Origin: Rhodospirillales bacterium
GTDB taxonomy: Bacteria; Pseudomonadota; Alphaproteobacteria; Rhodospirillales; Defluviicoccaceae
Assembly: GCA_016712595.1 (NCBI GenBank)
Contig: JADJQT010000001.1
Coordinates: 372,001-436,000, forward strand
Reading direction: 5' to 3'
Length of the DNA stretch: 64,000 nucleotides
Shown here: one piece after another, positions 53,310 to 63,032 of the stretch
Layout of the letters: each line of letters begins with the position of its first letter
How positions within the stretch are numbered: position 1 is the stretch's first letter
The notes under the pieces: generated by a model
Told to the model about the DNA's origin: nothing
What the model saw: only the letters and a program-made list of their open reading frames with translations
Database searches by the model: none
Position numbers and translations under genes: made by a program

Positions 53310-53493
53310 CCGCCACCTCCGTATTCTGTGCTTCGAAAAACGTCATCGCCTTCAACAACTGACACCATCCTACCAGATTTCCACGCTTCGCGCGATTAAA
53401 ATGTCGCGACAACCCGCAAAGGTAGTGACCGCCAAAGGCGACGAATGTCGCGATCGATGGGCTAGACGATGGCGAGGGACAGCATTTATGTAT

Positions 53494-53509
53494 TGACCTG
53501 TTTTGGTCA
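53494..53509. promoter_or_regulatory. operator-like inverted repeat upstream of the epimerase gene
   Basis: TGACC-TGTTTT-GGTCA at 53494-53509 lies 77 bases before the epimerase ATG. A direct repeat ATGTCGCGA is found at 53401 and 53445. No known regulator box is matched. Confidence 0.3.
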
Positions 53510-53586
53510 GAGGTGGACGCCCCATCCAGCGGGGTCTCGCACGACCAACCACGCGCGTCGTTCCGTAAACGAAAGAGAGTTCCGTC

Positions 53587-54564
53587 ATGGCTGTTCTGGT
53601 GACCGGCGCGGCCGGGTTCATCGGCTCGCATGTCGCGCACGCGCTGCTCGACCGTGGCGAAGCCGTCATTGGTCTCGACGACCTGAACGACTACTACGAG
53701 GTCTCATTGAAGGAAGCGCGCCTGTCGCGTCTCGAGCAGCGCGGGGGATTCCGCTTCCGGTGTCTCGATATCGCCGATCGTGAGGCGATCACCGCGTTCT
53801 TTTCCGAATACGCCGACATCGATCGGGTGGTGCATCTCGCGGCGCAAGCGGGAGTGCGTTATTCGCTGGTCAATCCTTATGTCTATCTGCGCAGCAACAT
53901 CGATGCGCATGTGGTCCTGCTGGAGCAGGTGCGCCGGGTCGATCGGTTCATTCACTTTGTCTATGCGTCATCGTCATCGGTCTATGGCGCCAACCGGACA
54001 ATGCCGTTTTCGACCGACGATCGCACCGATCATCCGGTTTCGCTCTATGGCGCGACGAAAAAGGCGATGGAGGTGATCAGCGATTCCTATGCGGCGATGT
54101 ACGGGCTGCCGATCACGGGGCTGCGATTCTTCACCGTCTATGGGCCTTGGGGGAGGCCGGACATGGCGGCGTGCATTTTCACGCGCAAGATCCTCGCCGG
54201 CGAGCCGATCCCGGTGTTCAATCACGGCGAGATGAGGCGCGACTTCACTTACATCGGCGATATCGTGCCGGGCGTGATTGCCAGCCTGGACCGTCCGCCC
54301 GATCCCGGTGCCGGCACGCCTCATCGCCTCTACAACCTTGGCCATCACCATCCGGAGCGCCTCACCGATTTTATCGCCATCCTCGAAACGGCGCTTGGCC
54401 GGACCGCCGTCGTCGACTTTTTGCCGATGCAGCCGGGCGATGTGCGGGAATCCTACGCGGACATCGCCTCGGCGCAGCGGGATCTGGGATTTGAGCCGAA
54501 GACGCCGATCGCCACGGGCATTCCGCAATTCGTCGACTGGTATCGCGCGTACTACGGCGTGTGA
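53587..54564 (+). CDS. NAD-dependent sugar epimerase, UDP-glucuronate 4-epimerase type
   Basis: 325 residues, an extended short-chain dehydrogenase. The NAD motif VTGAAGFIGSH is at the N-terminus. The catalytic Tyr/Lys is in SLYGATKKAME, with SSSSVYG before it. The segments LAAQAGVRYS, GPWGRPDMA and MRRDFTYIGDIV match the UDP-glucuronate 4-epimerase group (LpsL/CapI-like). It likely makes UDP-galacturonate for polysaccharides. It ends directly against the convergent acyl-CoA ligase (stops adjacent with no gap). Confidence 0.88.
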   Translation: MAVLVTGAAGFIGSHVAHALLDRGEAVIGLDDLNDYYEVSLKEARLSRLEQRGGFRFRCLDIADREAITAFFSEYADIDRVVHLAAQAGVRYSLVNPYVYLRSNIDAHVVLLEQVRRVDRFIHFVYASSSSVYGANRTMPFSTDDRTDHPVSLYGATKKAMEVISDSYAAMYGLPITGLRFFTVYGPWGRPDMAACIFTRKILAGEPIPVFNHGEMRRDFTYIGDIVPGVIASLDRPPDPGAGTPHRLYNLGHHHPERLTDFIAILETALGRTAVVDFLPMQPGDVRESYADIASAQRDLGFEPKTPIATGIPQFVDWYRAYYGV

Positions 54565-56376
54565 TTATTTCGCTTTGGGCGCGACCGGCACGTCGTAGAG
54601 CGCGTCGAGCTGCGAGCGATACTCGCACAAAATGGTGTGCCGGCGGATTTTCAGCGTTGGCGTCAACTGTCCGTTGTCGATGCTGAACGGTCGGGGGGTG
54701 ACCGTGAAGCGGCGGATCTTCTCGATTCCGGACAGGCTGCGGTTGACTTCTCCGACCGCGGCGCCGAGTGCCTGGAGGAACGACGCGTCGCCGACAAGGT
54801 CCTCAACTTGGTCCGGCCGCTCCTGCACTTTGGCCCAATGCCTCGCCCATTCGGGGTTGGGCACGAGCAAGGCAACCAGGTGCGGCCGGCGGTCGCCGTA
54901 TATCATCGCCTGGGCAATCTCCGGGCGCAGGCTGAGCAACCCTTCGATGCGCGCCGGCGAAAGATTATCGCCGCCGGAATTAACGATCAGGTCCTTCTTG
55001 CGATCGGTAATGCGCAGATCGCCATCGGCATCGATCTCGCCAATGTCACCGGTATGCAGCCAGCCGTCGCGGATCGCTTCACGGCTTGCTTCCTCGTTCT
55101 GCCAATATCCTTGCATCAAGAGGTTACCGCGGACGAGGATTTCGCCGTCCTCGGCGATGCGGACTTCGGCGCCCTTGATTGGTGGGCCGACGGTATGCAG
55201 CTTGGGACGCTTCGGCCGATTGACGCTGATCAGAGGTGCCGCCTCGGTCTGGCCGTACCCTTGAACGACCGGCAGACCGATCGCCCGGAAGAAAATGGCG
55301 ACATCGATATTGAGCGGAGCGCCGCCGGAGACCATCGCCTTCAGCCGGCCACCGAACCGCGCGCGCAATTTCTGGCGGACCAGCCGTTCGAGCGCCAGAT
55401 CGATGATCCGCGCGCCAAAACCGAATGATTGCGGGTCCAGGTAGCGCCGCCGGCCGTAGGCGAGGGCGGACAGGAACAGCCGCTCGCGCACGCCGCCCTG
55501 CTTGCGCACGCCTTGCGTGATGCGTTGCTGCAGGATTTCGAAAAAGCGCGGGACGGCGGAGAAAATCGTTGGTCTCGCCTCGGCGATGTTCGCGGCGACA
55601 CGGTCGATTCCCTCAGCGTAATAGATCTCGGCGCCGATCGCCACCGGCAGGAACTGCCCCACGGTGTGTTCGTAGGCGTGCGACAACGGCAGGATCGACA
55701 GGAACGCCTCGTCATCGAGGTCGACCTCGGACAGCACGTCGATGGCGCCCTCGATGTTGGCCAGGATGGCACCATGATTCAGCATCACCCCCTTCGGTGC
55801 GCCGCCGGTGCCGGAGGTATAGATGATGCAGGCCGTCTCGGCGCAGGTCAGGGCGAGCGCCGCGGCGCGGATGTTCGTGTGATCGCCCTCGCCTCGCGCC
55901 ATTACCTCCCTCCAGGTCAGTACCTTGAAGTCCGGTTGCTGGCCGAGGGCGAGTTCGTCGATTGAAATGATGAAACGGATATGCGGACAGCGCATCACCG
56001 CCGGCAGAAGGTTTTGCGCGAGCTTGCGAGACGAGACGATGACGGCACAGGCGCCGCTGTCTTCGAGGATGTGAAGATGATCGGATTCGGTGTTGGTCGC
56101 ATAAGCCGGCACGGTGATCGCGCCGCTGGCCATGATCGCAAAGTCGGCGACGAACCAGGCGGGGCGGTTTTCCGAGACGAGCACGATGCGTTCGCCCAGC
56201 CCGACCCCGAGGCTGCGCAGGCCGCGCGCCAACATGCAGATCTGAACGGCCACCTCGCGCCATGTCAGCGGGGCATAGCGTCCGTCCCGCTTGAACCAAA
56301 GCAATGGGCGTTCCCCGGCCCGGTCCGCTTGACGGAAAAACATCGTAACGAGGTTAGGCCAGCGTGCGTCAGCCAT
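54565..56376 (-). CDS. long-chain acyl-CoA synthetase (AMP-forming)
   Basis: 603 residues. The AMP-binding P-loop is CIIYTSGTGGAPKGVML, followed by VQGYGQTEAAP and the hinge region HTGDIGEIDADGDLRITDRKK. This fits FadD15-type long-chain fatty-acid CoA ligases, which activate fatty acids with ATP. The closing Lys in the C-terminal domain is within the GQLTPTLKIRR segment. It may feed the acyl-CoA dehydrogenase/ETF-QO system found at 7-10 kb. Confidence 0.92.
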   Translation of the reverse strand: MADARWPNLVTMFFRQADRAGERPLLWFKRDGRYAPLTWREVAVQICMLARGLRSLGVGLGERIVLVSENRPAWFVADFAIMASGAITVPAYATNTESDHLHILEDSGACAVIVSSRKLAQNLLPAVMRCPHIRFIISIDELALGQQPDFKVLTWREVMARGEGDHTNIRAAALALTCAETACIIYTSGTGGAPKGVMLNHGAILANIEGAIDVLSEVDLDDEAFLSILPLSHAYEHTVGQFLPVAIGAEIYYAEGIDRVAANIAEARPTIFSAVPRFFEILQQRITQGVRKQGGVRERLFLSALAYGRRRYLDPQSFGFGARIIDLALERLVRQKLRARFGGRLKAMVSGGAPLNIDVAIFFRAIGLPVVQGYGQTEAAPLISVNRPKRPKLHTVGPPIKGAEVRIAEDGEILVRGNLLMQGYWQNEEASREAIRDGWLHTGDIGEIDADGDLRITDRKKDLIVNSGGDNLSPARIEGLLSLRPEIAQAMIYGDRRPHLVALLVPNPEWARHWAKVQERPDQVEDLVGDASFLQALGAAVGEVNRSLSGIEKIRRFTVTPRPFSIDNGQLTPTLKIRRHTILCEYRSQLDALYDVPVAPKAK

Positions 56377-56476
56377 GCGTGTCTTGCCCTCGTATTGATT
56401 GATACGGCGCGGGACTTGCCGTTTCGCGAGGCCGCGTGCACCTTTATAGGCGGCAGAGCGGATTGGAGGAACACCG

Positions 56477-58282
56477 ATGACACACGCAAGCGCGGCGGCG
56501 GTCCGCGAGGAGAGCCGTTCTGGTTCTGATGCGGCGACGTGGAACCTTGATGACCTCTACCGTGGCTCCGATGATCCGCAGATAACGCGCGACCTCGAGT
56601 GGACAGCGGATGAAGCCGCGCGCTTTCACGCCGACTTCGCCGAACGACTGGCGATGCTGAGTGGTGCGGAATTCGCAACGGCGATCGCTCGCTACGAGAC
56701 CATTCTCGAGCGGCTCCATCGCATCATGAGCTTTGCCCAGCTGCATTTCGCCGCCGACATGTCGGCACCCGAGCGCGGTCGTTTCCTCCAGGACACGCAG
56801 GAGCGGTGCAACGACATCTCCACCCAGACCTTGTTTTTTACGCTTGAACTCAATCGCATCGACGATGCGGTCAGCGCTGCGCAGATGCAAGATCCGCAGG
56901 CGCGGCGCTACGCGCCGTGGATTCGTGACAGCCGGATGTATCGCCCGCATCAGCTCAGCGACGAACTTGAGCAACTACTGCACGAGAAGTCGGTGACCGG
57001 CGAGGCAGCATGGATCCGGCTGTTCGATCAAACGCTCTCGGAACTGCGCTTTCACATTGATGACCGTGAACTGACGCTCGCCGATACGATGAACCTGCTC
57101 GATAACCCCGAGGCGAGCGTTCGTCGCTCGGCGGCGAAGGCTTTGGGGACCGGTTTGGGCGAGCGGATCGGCATGTTCACGCTGATCACCAACACGCTAG
57201 CCAAGGAAAAGGAGATCGAGGATAAGTGGCGGCACTATCCGCGGCCGGTCTCCTATCGCAACCTGAGCAATCGCGTGGAGGACGAGGTCGTCGATGCGAT
57301 GGTCTCGGCCATCCGCGGAGCGTACGGCGAGCTCGCCCATCGTTACTACCGAATCAAGGCCGGCTGGTTCGGCCGCAGCGAGCTCGATTATTGGGATCGC
57401 AACGCACCGTTGCCGGGCGAGGACACGCGCCAGTACTCCTGGAACGAGGCATGCGCCATCGTTCTGCGTTCTTTCACTCGCTTCGATCCGCGGATGGCGG
57501 ACATCGCCAAGCGGTTCTTCGTCAATTCCTGGATCGATGCCGAGCCGAGACCGGGGAAGGACGCCGGCGCCTTTTGCCATCCCGTGGTTCCGTCCGCACA
57601 CCCGTTCGTGCTGATGAATTTCTACGGCCGGCCGCGCGACGTCACCACGCTTGCCCATGAACTCGGCCACGGCGTCCATCAGATTCTCGCCGCCGAGCAG
57701 GGTACGCTGATGTCGGATACGCCGCTCACGCTCGCCGAGAGCGCTTCGGTCTTCGGCGAAATGCTGGTTTTTCGCGCGCTGCTCGATGAGCAGCGAGATG
57801 CTGCGGGACGCCGCCGGCTTCTCGCCGGCAAGGTCGAAAATATGCTGAACACGGTGGTCCGCCAGATCGCCTTTCACGCATTTGAGCAACAGGTTCATGA
57901 CGAGCGACGCCAGGGTGAACTCTCAGCCGAACGGCTGGGGGAGATCTGGTTCGGCATCCAGCGGGAGAGCCTCGGACCTGTGTTTAAGTTTGCCGACGAG
58001 TACCGCTATTATTGGGCCTATATTCCGCACTTCATCCATTCTCCATTTTACGTCTACGCGTATGCGTTCGGCGATTGTCTGGTCAATTCACTCTATCAGG
58101 TGTACAGCGAAGGACAGCCGGAGTTCCAGGACCGCTACTTCGCCATGTTGCGGGCGGGCGGCACATTGCGGCACCGGGAGCTTCTTAGCCCCTTCGGTCT
58201 TGATGCCAGCGATCCCGCGTTCTGGCGCCGGGGGCTCAACGTGATCTCGGGATTTATTGACGAGCTTGAAGCCGCCGGCTGA
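56477..58282 (+). CDS. pepF: M3-family oligoendopeptidase F
   Basis: 601 residues. A zinc metallopeptidase that degrades oligopeptides in the cytoplasm. The active site LAHELGHGVHQ has H394, E395 and H398, and the third ligand Glu lies in LAESASVFGEM. The N-terminal helical part (WNLDDLYRGSDDPQI) is typical of PepF. GGAGG lies before the ATG. Divergent from the acyl-CoA ligase; 100 bases hold both promoters. Confidence 0.94.
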   Translation: MTHASAAAVREESRSGSDAATWNLDDLYRGSDDPQITRDLEWTADEAARFHADFAERLAMLSGAEFATAIARYETILERLHRIMSFAQLHFAADMSAPERGRFLQDTQERCNDISTQTLFFTLELNRIDDAVSAAQMQDPQARRYAPWIRDSRMYRPHQLSDELEQLLHEKSVTGEAAWIRLFDQTLSELRFHIDDRELTLADTMNLLDNPEASVRRSAAKALGTGLGERIGMFTLITNTLAKEKEIEDKWRHYPRPVSYRNLSNRVEDEVVDAMVSAIRGAYGELAHRYYRIKAGWFGRSELDYWDRNAPLPGEDTRQYSWNEACAIVLRSFTRFDPRMADIAKRFFVNSWIDAEPRPGKDAGAFCHPVVPSAHPFVLMNFYGRPRDVTTLAHELGHGVHQILAAEQGTLMSDTPLTLAESASVFGEMLVFRALLDEQRDAAGRRRLLAGKVENMLNTVVRQIAFHAFEQQVHDERRQGELSAERLGEIWFGIQRESLGPVFKFADEYRYYWAYIPHFIHSPFYVYAYAFGDCLVNSLYQVYSEGQPEFQDRYFAMLRAGGTLRHRELLSPFGLDASDPAFWRRGLNVISGFIDELEAAG

Positions 58283-58444
58283 TTCGCTCGAGTGCGCTCC
58301 CCGTGATGCCCGCCCCGGCTGGTGAAATTTGGCAATGTCCTTGCGGCGCCTTATATTTGAGGGCGAACGAACCCGGACTCAGCCCGGGATCTGGCGACGG
58401 CACCCGCCCTCGCCTCGGACGAACGAACAGCGGCAGACGACGCG

Positions 58445-59818
58445 ATGCCCGAATCCGGACGTTTCGACGGCGAGGATCGCAGCGAGGGCGATTCCTTCGG
58501 CGGCAGGCTGAAGCGTTACGCGCGCGTCGGCACGACCGTGGGCGGACTTGCCGCGCGCTTCGCCGGCAACCGCCTTTTTGGGTTGACCATCGATCGACCG
58601 GAACATGCGGCGGAACTGACGGCGGCGCTGGGCGGTCTCAAGGGACCGCTAATGAAGGTGGCGCAAATTCTCTCCACCGTGCCCGATCTCCTGCCCGAGG
58701 AATACACGCGTGAGCTTGCCCAGCTTCAGCACAACGCCCCGTCGATGGGCTGGACGTTCGTCAAACGGCGAATGCAGGCGGAACTGGGCGTCGGCTGGGA
58801 ACGGCGATTTGCCAGCTTTGAGCATACGGCCGCAGCCGCCGCGTCGCTTGGTCAGGTTCACCGGGCGACCGGCCTCGACGGCCGCGCGCTCGCCTGCAAG
58901 CTTCAGTACCCCAATATGGCCTCGGCGGTCGAGGCGGACCTGCAACAGCTTCGCGTCATCTTTTCGATCTATCGCCGGTACGACAAGGCGATCAATCCGT
59001 CGAACATCCATACCGAATTGGCCGAGCGCCTGCGCGAGGAGCTGGACTACCGGCGGGAAGCCAAGCACATGCGCCTTTATGGACGCATGCTGGCAAGCGA
59101 GGCTGGCGTTTTCGTGCCCGAGGCGTTCGCCGAACTCGGCAGCGACCGGTTGCTGACGATGAGCTGGCTCGACGGCGCGCCGCTTCTGCAGTTCGTCGAC
59201 AGCCACCTCGATCTGCGCAACATCCTCGCCCGCAACATGTTTCGTGCCTGGTACGTGCCTTTCTACGAATACGGCGTCCTGCACGGCGATCCCCATCTCG
59301 GCAACTATACGGTTCGCAGCGATGGATCGATCAATCTTCTCGATTTCGGCTGCATTCGTATCTTCCGTCCGGAATTCATCGGTGCCGTCATCGATCTGTA
59401 TTGGGCACTGCGCAACGACGACGACGACCTTGCGGTGCATGCGTACGAGACCTGGGGATTTAAATCGCTCGATCGCAACATCATCGAGATCCTTAACCAC
59501 TGGGCCCGCTTTCTTTACCGACCGCTGATGGAGGACCGGGCTCAGCCTATCCAGGAGGACGGCGGAGCAATGTATGGCGCGCGGGTCGTCGGAAAGGTGC
59601 AGCAGGACCTGCGTAAAGCAGGAGGGGTGACGCCGCCGCGCGAGTTCGTGCTCATGGATCGCGCGGCGATCGGTCTCGGCAGCGTGTTTACCCGGCTCCG
59701 CGCCGAAGTGAACTGGCATCGCATGTTTCATGAATTGATCGAGGGCTTTGACGCATCGACGATCGCGCATCGCCAGGCAGCAGCGTTGGTCGCCGTCGGA
59801 CTGCAGCCGTCGACCTGA
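58445..59818 (+). CDS. ABC1/AarF-UbiB-family atypical kinase
   Basis: 457 residues. Members are atypical kinases linked to ubiquinone or lipid metabolism. The family motif is KGPLMKVAQILSTVPDLLP (KxAQ in place of KxGQ), then ASLGQVHRA, the Lys in LACKLQYP, the catalytic loop HGDPHLGNY and LLDFGCIR (DFG). No membrane anchor is seen at the C-terminus, unlike UbiB. The first 20 residues are acidic and variable. Its role in this organism is open. YbjQ follows 22 bases later. Confidence 0.88.
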   Translation: MPESGRFDGEDRSEGDSFGGRLKRYARVGTTVGGLAARFAGNRLFGLTIDRPEHAAELTAALGGLKGPLMKVAQILSTVPDLLPEEYTRELAQLQHNAPSMGWTFVKRRMQAELGVGWERRFASFEHTAAAAASLGQVHRATGLDGRALACKLQYPNMASAVEADLQQLRVIFSIYRRYDKAINPSNIHTELAERLREELDYRREAKHMRLYGRMLASEAGVFVPEAFAELGSDRLLTMSWLDGAPLLQFVDSHLDLRNILARNMFRAWYVPFYEYGVLHGDPHLGNYTVRSDGSINLLDFGCIRIFRPEFIGAVIDLYWALRNDDDDLAVHAYETWGFKSLDRNIIEILNHWARFLYRPLMEDRAQPIQEDGGAMYGARVVGKVQQDLRKAGGVTPPREFVLMDRAAIGLGSVFTRLRAEVNWHRMFHELIEGFDASTIAHRQAAALVAVGLQPST

Positions 59819-59840
59819 TCGTCGAACCGGGAGAGCGCGG

Positions 59841-60164
59841 ATGATTGTTACGACGACCGATTGTATCGAGGGGCGCCGTGTCGGCGTTTATCTTGGCATC
59901 GTCGCCGGCCAGGCGGTGATGGGAACTAACTTCTTTCGCGATCTGTTTGCCGGAATTCGCGATATCGTCGGCGGCCGGTCCGGCAGTTACGAAAAGGAAC
60001 TGCGCAAGGCGAAAGAGCTGGCACTTGACGAGATGACCGAGGAGGCACGGAGCATCGGCGCGGATGCGATCATCGGCGTCGATCTCGACTACGAGCACAT
60101 CGGCTCGGGCGAGCGCTCGATGCTGATGGTCAGCGCCAACGGCACGGCAGTGAAGTTGGCATAG
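59841..60164 (+). CDS. YbjQ family (UPF0145) protein
   Basis: 107 residues from the ATG at 59841, the common YbjQ size. The core DEMTEEARSIGADAIIGVDLDYE and the start MIVTTTDCIEGRRV are diagnostic. The proteins form pentamers and were once thought to bind heavy metals; the function is unknown. Close behind the AarF-type kinase, probably the same transcript. The 285 bases after it show no credible gene. Confidence 0.93.
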   Translation: MIVTTTDCIEGRRVGVYLGIVAGQAVMGTNFFRDLFAGIRDIVGGRSGSYEKELRKAKELALDEMTEEARSIGADAIIGVDLDYEHIGSGERSMLMVSANGTAVKLA

Positions 60165-60449
60165 ACTGGTCTCGATGCCGATTGGGGATGGCGGAGCGCC
60201 GGTTTGTCTGCTTCGCCGTTTGACTCACGCCTTTTGAACATCCGCATGACTCAGAAGCTGTTGATCGAGAGCCGTCTTCATCAGAGGCGTTCGGTGCCGG
60301 CCAAATGTTCAAGGATTGGCATTGCGCCGACCGCGGGCAAATCCCCGCGATGATCCGCAACAAAGAATCGCGCTCGGATTTCTTGCCTTAGGCACCCGTT
60401 AACCCTCCTTCGAGTAGTACTTTTCTGATGAACCGGGTACGATGAAAAA

Positions 60450-61676
60450 ATGCAGATGTTGCGGAGACCCATAACCGATCGTAGTGCGCCGGCTCCGATA
60501 TGCCCGGGCACCTTGTTTGACGAGGCGGTCCGGCTTCACCATTACATTGATGCGTTGGACGCGGACACGGACGCTTATGCCCTTTGCATCCTGCTGTCTC
60601 GTGTGCCGTCGCCGCATCGGCGGCCCGCGCTGCTGCTTCTTATCAAGTACGAATTTTCCGGGCTGACCAATAGATCCGACGTCCAGTCTTTCGTTAATGC
60701 CGGGAATGATTTTATCATCACTGTCTCTAGTGATCGCGTAGCACAGCTCAACGCCGTGGAAGAGCGGATCCGATCGCTGCTCGACGACTTGGACAGTGAA
60801 TGGTGGCACCGCAGGGAGCCATTGGTTCGGCGATTCGATCTCGCGCTTCCCAGCGAGGCTGCGGAGTTCCGTGCCCTCTTTTCGGAACCCTCCGCCGGGC
60901 AGACAAATCCGTGTCCTTCTGGCGCGCTGATGCGGCAGCTCGAGCCGTGTCTCGTTTCCGAAATCGCACAAGAGATCGAAAAGCGCGGCGTCGTCGATCT
61001 CATCCGTCGGCAGACGATAATGCAGCTCGGCGTTGGGTTGGCAGCGCCGTTGTTTGAAGAAATCTTCGTCTCAATCGAGGATTTGCAGCGGGCCGTTGCT
61101 CCCAGTGTCGATCTGCGTGCCAATAGCACGCTGTTCCGCTTTCTGATGCAGTCGCTCGATCGGGCGGTGCTGAGTTGTCTGTCCACCCGAAGTGAGTTGA
61201 GTACGGTTAAACCGCTCAGCCTCAATCTGAGCCTGAGTGCGCTCAGCAGCGCCCATTTCGCGACATTTCTCCGCTCTCGTTCTGACGGCGCGCCCCCCCT
61301 GGTCGAAGTGCAACTGGTCGACATCCTTGCCTTGCCCGCGGCCTACCAGCGAGCGCGTGCGCAACTGTCACCTCACGGCGTTCGTTTCGTTATCGACGGG
61401 ATCAGTCTACGCGACGCAAGGCAGGTTGACGTCAGGGATCTGCAGCCGGATTTCGTTAAGTTGATGTGGGATGACGAACTCGACGCCGATGTCTGTGCCG
61501 ATCACAGCCGGGCGTTGATCGGCATCGTCACGGCGCTCGGACGGGAACGCATCATTCTCGCCAATACGGATTCAGAGGCCGCCCTCGCTTGGGCGATCAG
61601 TATGGGGATTACCCGGCTGCAGGGGCGCTACATCGATCTGCTGATCACCGCACTCCAGCGTGGATCATCGCGGTGA
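60450..61676 (+). CDS. uncharacterised protein with degenerate EAL-like C-terminus (paralogue 1)
   Basis: 408 residues. The C-terminal half (about 210-405) follows the layout of an EAL domain: LSLNLSLSALSSAHF, LVEVQLVDILALP, FVIDGISL, PDFVKLMWD, RERIILANTDSEAALAWA and MGITRLQGRYID. Key catalytic residues are missing: no EAL/ExLxR, and the DDFG pair is DGIS. So it probably does not break down c-di-GMP. The N-terminal part (1-200) is a helical region of no known family. The next gene is a clear paralogue, eight bases downstream. Confidence 0.72.
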   Translation: MQMLRRPITDRSAPAPICPGTLFDEAVRLHHYIDALDADTDAYALCILLSRVPSPHRRPALLLLIKYEFSGLTNRSDVQSFVNAGNDFIITVSSDRVAQLNAVEERIRSLLDDLDSEWWHRREPLVRRFDLALPSEAAEFRALFSEPSAGQTNPCPSGALMRQLEPCLVSEIAQEIEKRGVVDLIRRQTIMQLGVGLAAPLFEEIFVSIEDLQRAVAPSVDLRANSTLFRFLMQSLDRAVLSCLSTRSELSTVKPLSLNLSLSALSSAHFATFLRSRSDGAPPLVEVQLVDILALPAAYQRARAQLSPHGVRFVIDGISLRDARQVDVRDLQPDFVKLMWDDELDADVCADHSRALIGIVTALGRERIILANTDSEAALAWAISMGITRLQGRYIDLLITALQRGSSR

Positions 61677-61684
61677 GCGCGGCC

Positions 61685-62956
61685 ATGAATTCGTTGACCT
61701 CGACGACGGCAAGAGCGGCAGGCTGGTCGGGTGAGCAGTTGCTGCGCGAATACATGGATCACCTCGGCGAGCATCGCGCCGGCCGCCTAGCGCTCTTCGT
61801 TGCGTTATCGCGGCTACAGCCGAGTAACAGGCGTGAGCACCACATTCGCGCCGCAGTGGAAATATTCTCGGATGTCATACGGAGTCATCAGGCGGAATTC
61901 TTCTCGCTGCCGAACGAAGACTTTCTGCTGTTTTTCAACGAAGACGTGCGTGGGCTGATGGAAAGTGCCGCGGCGAAGATTTGCTATCTGTTCACCGACG
62001 ATCCGCTGATTAACGGCGCTCGGCAATCGAAGCGCTTCGCTCAATGGTATTCGCTTGATGTAGACTTCGATGATGTCGTCAAGTTGATCGCGCAGCTCAA
62101 GGCGCGATGCACCACCGCCGCAGGTGCCGAGGGCGGGTCGGCAGCGGCGCGGGCGTCTGTGGAAAAGCGTCGGCGATCCTACGTTCTGACGCCGGAGTGG
62201 CTCGATAGCCTGCAAAAGAATCTGGCCCAGACCGATATTTCCAATTTCATCCGACGGCATCGTGTCTGTCAGATAATCGCAGACGAACCGATCAGGACCC
62301 TGTTCGGCGAACTCACTGTCTCGGTGGCTGACCTTGCCTCGACCGTGCTTCCCGGAGTTGATCTGCGTTCCGATCCGTGGCTGTTCCAATATCTGACCGA
62401 GACGTTTGACCGGCGAATGTTGGCCTTACTGGCGAAGCCGGACGTTCAGCAGTCAACGAGCAGGATCAGTATCAACCTGAACATTTCGACCCTGCTTTCG
62501 GACGAATTTCTCTCATTTGAGAGAAATCTCTTCGCCGCCCGGCGTGGCACCATTGTCATCGAACTCAAGGCGATCGATATATTCGATGATCTTGAAGCAT
62601 ATCTGCTCGCCAGCCGTTTCGCGCGGTCGCGCGGCTACGAGATCTCCATAGACGGGCTCACGCATCGAACGATGGGGCTGCTGGATCGTGAAAAGTTGAA
62701 CGCGGACTTTTTGAAGGTCGATTTTACCGGCGATCTCTTCGAAGGACGCGAGATGGCGCTTGAGCGACTCGCGGCCGTCGCGCGGCGTCATGGACTCGAC
62801 CGCTTTATTCTCGCGCGCATCGAGACGAGGCAGGCTCTGAGCTTTGGCCAACAGGCAGGCGTTCGGTTATTCCAGGGACATTACGTGGAATCCGCCATCA
62901 GTAATGAGCAGCAGGGGCGATTCGCCCGCCCGCATCAGTCCCGTTCGCGGCGATGA
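61685..62956 (+). CDS. uncharacterised protein with degenerate EAL-like C-terminus (paralogue 2)
   Basis: 423 residues. The ATG at 61685 has GGTGAG seven bases upstream; an overlapping in-frame GTG at 61673 (GTGA) is the alternative. It aligns with the previous protein, for example VLPGVDLRSDPWLFQYL against VAPSVDLRANSTLFRFL and ISINLNISTLLSDEF against LSLNLSLSALSSAHF. EAL landmarks are again degenerate (SIDGLTHRTMGLL, LKVDF, ARIETRQAL, LFQGHYVESAI). The N-terminal region is helical and does not match any recognised domain. The pair is likely co-transcribed and may act as a nucleotide sensor or protein scaffold; that is inference. Confidence 0.72.
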   Translation: MNSLTSTTARAAGWSGEQLLREYMDHLGEHRAGRLALFVALSRLQPSNRREHHIRAAVEIFSDVIRSHQAEFFSLPNEDFLLFFNEDVRGLMESAAAKICYLFTDDPLINGARQSKRFAQWYSLDVDFDDVVKLIAQLKARCTTAAGAEGGSAAARASVEKRRRSYVLTPEWLDSLQKNLAQTDISNFIRRHRVCQIIADEPIRTLFGELTVSVADLASTVLPGVDLRSDPWLFQYLTETFDRRMLALLAKPDVQQSTSRISINLNISTLLSDEFLSFERNLFAARRGTIVIELKAIDIFDDLEAYLLASRFARSRGYEISIDGLTHRTMGLLDREKLNADFLKVDFTGDLFEGREMALERLAAVARRHGLDRFILARIETRQALSFGQQAGVRLFQGHYVESAISNEQQGRFARPHQSRSRR

Positions 62957-63032
62957 GCGAGGAGGGGCCGTCTCGCGTCTGCGCCGCGGTTTCCACGTTC
63001 TGTGATATGTTACTGGCGCTTAACCACAGACA

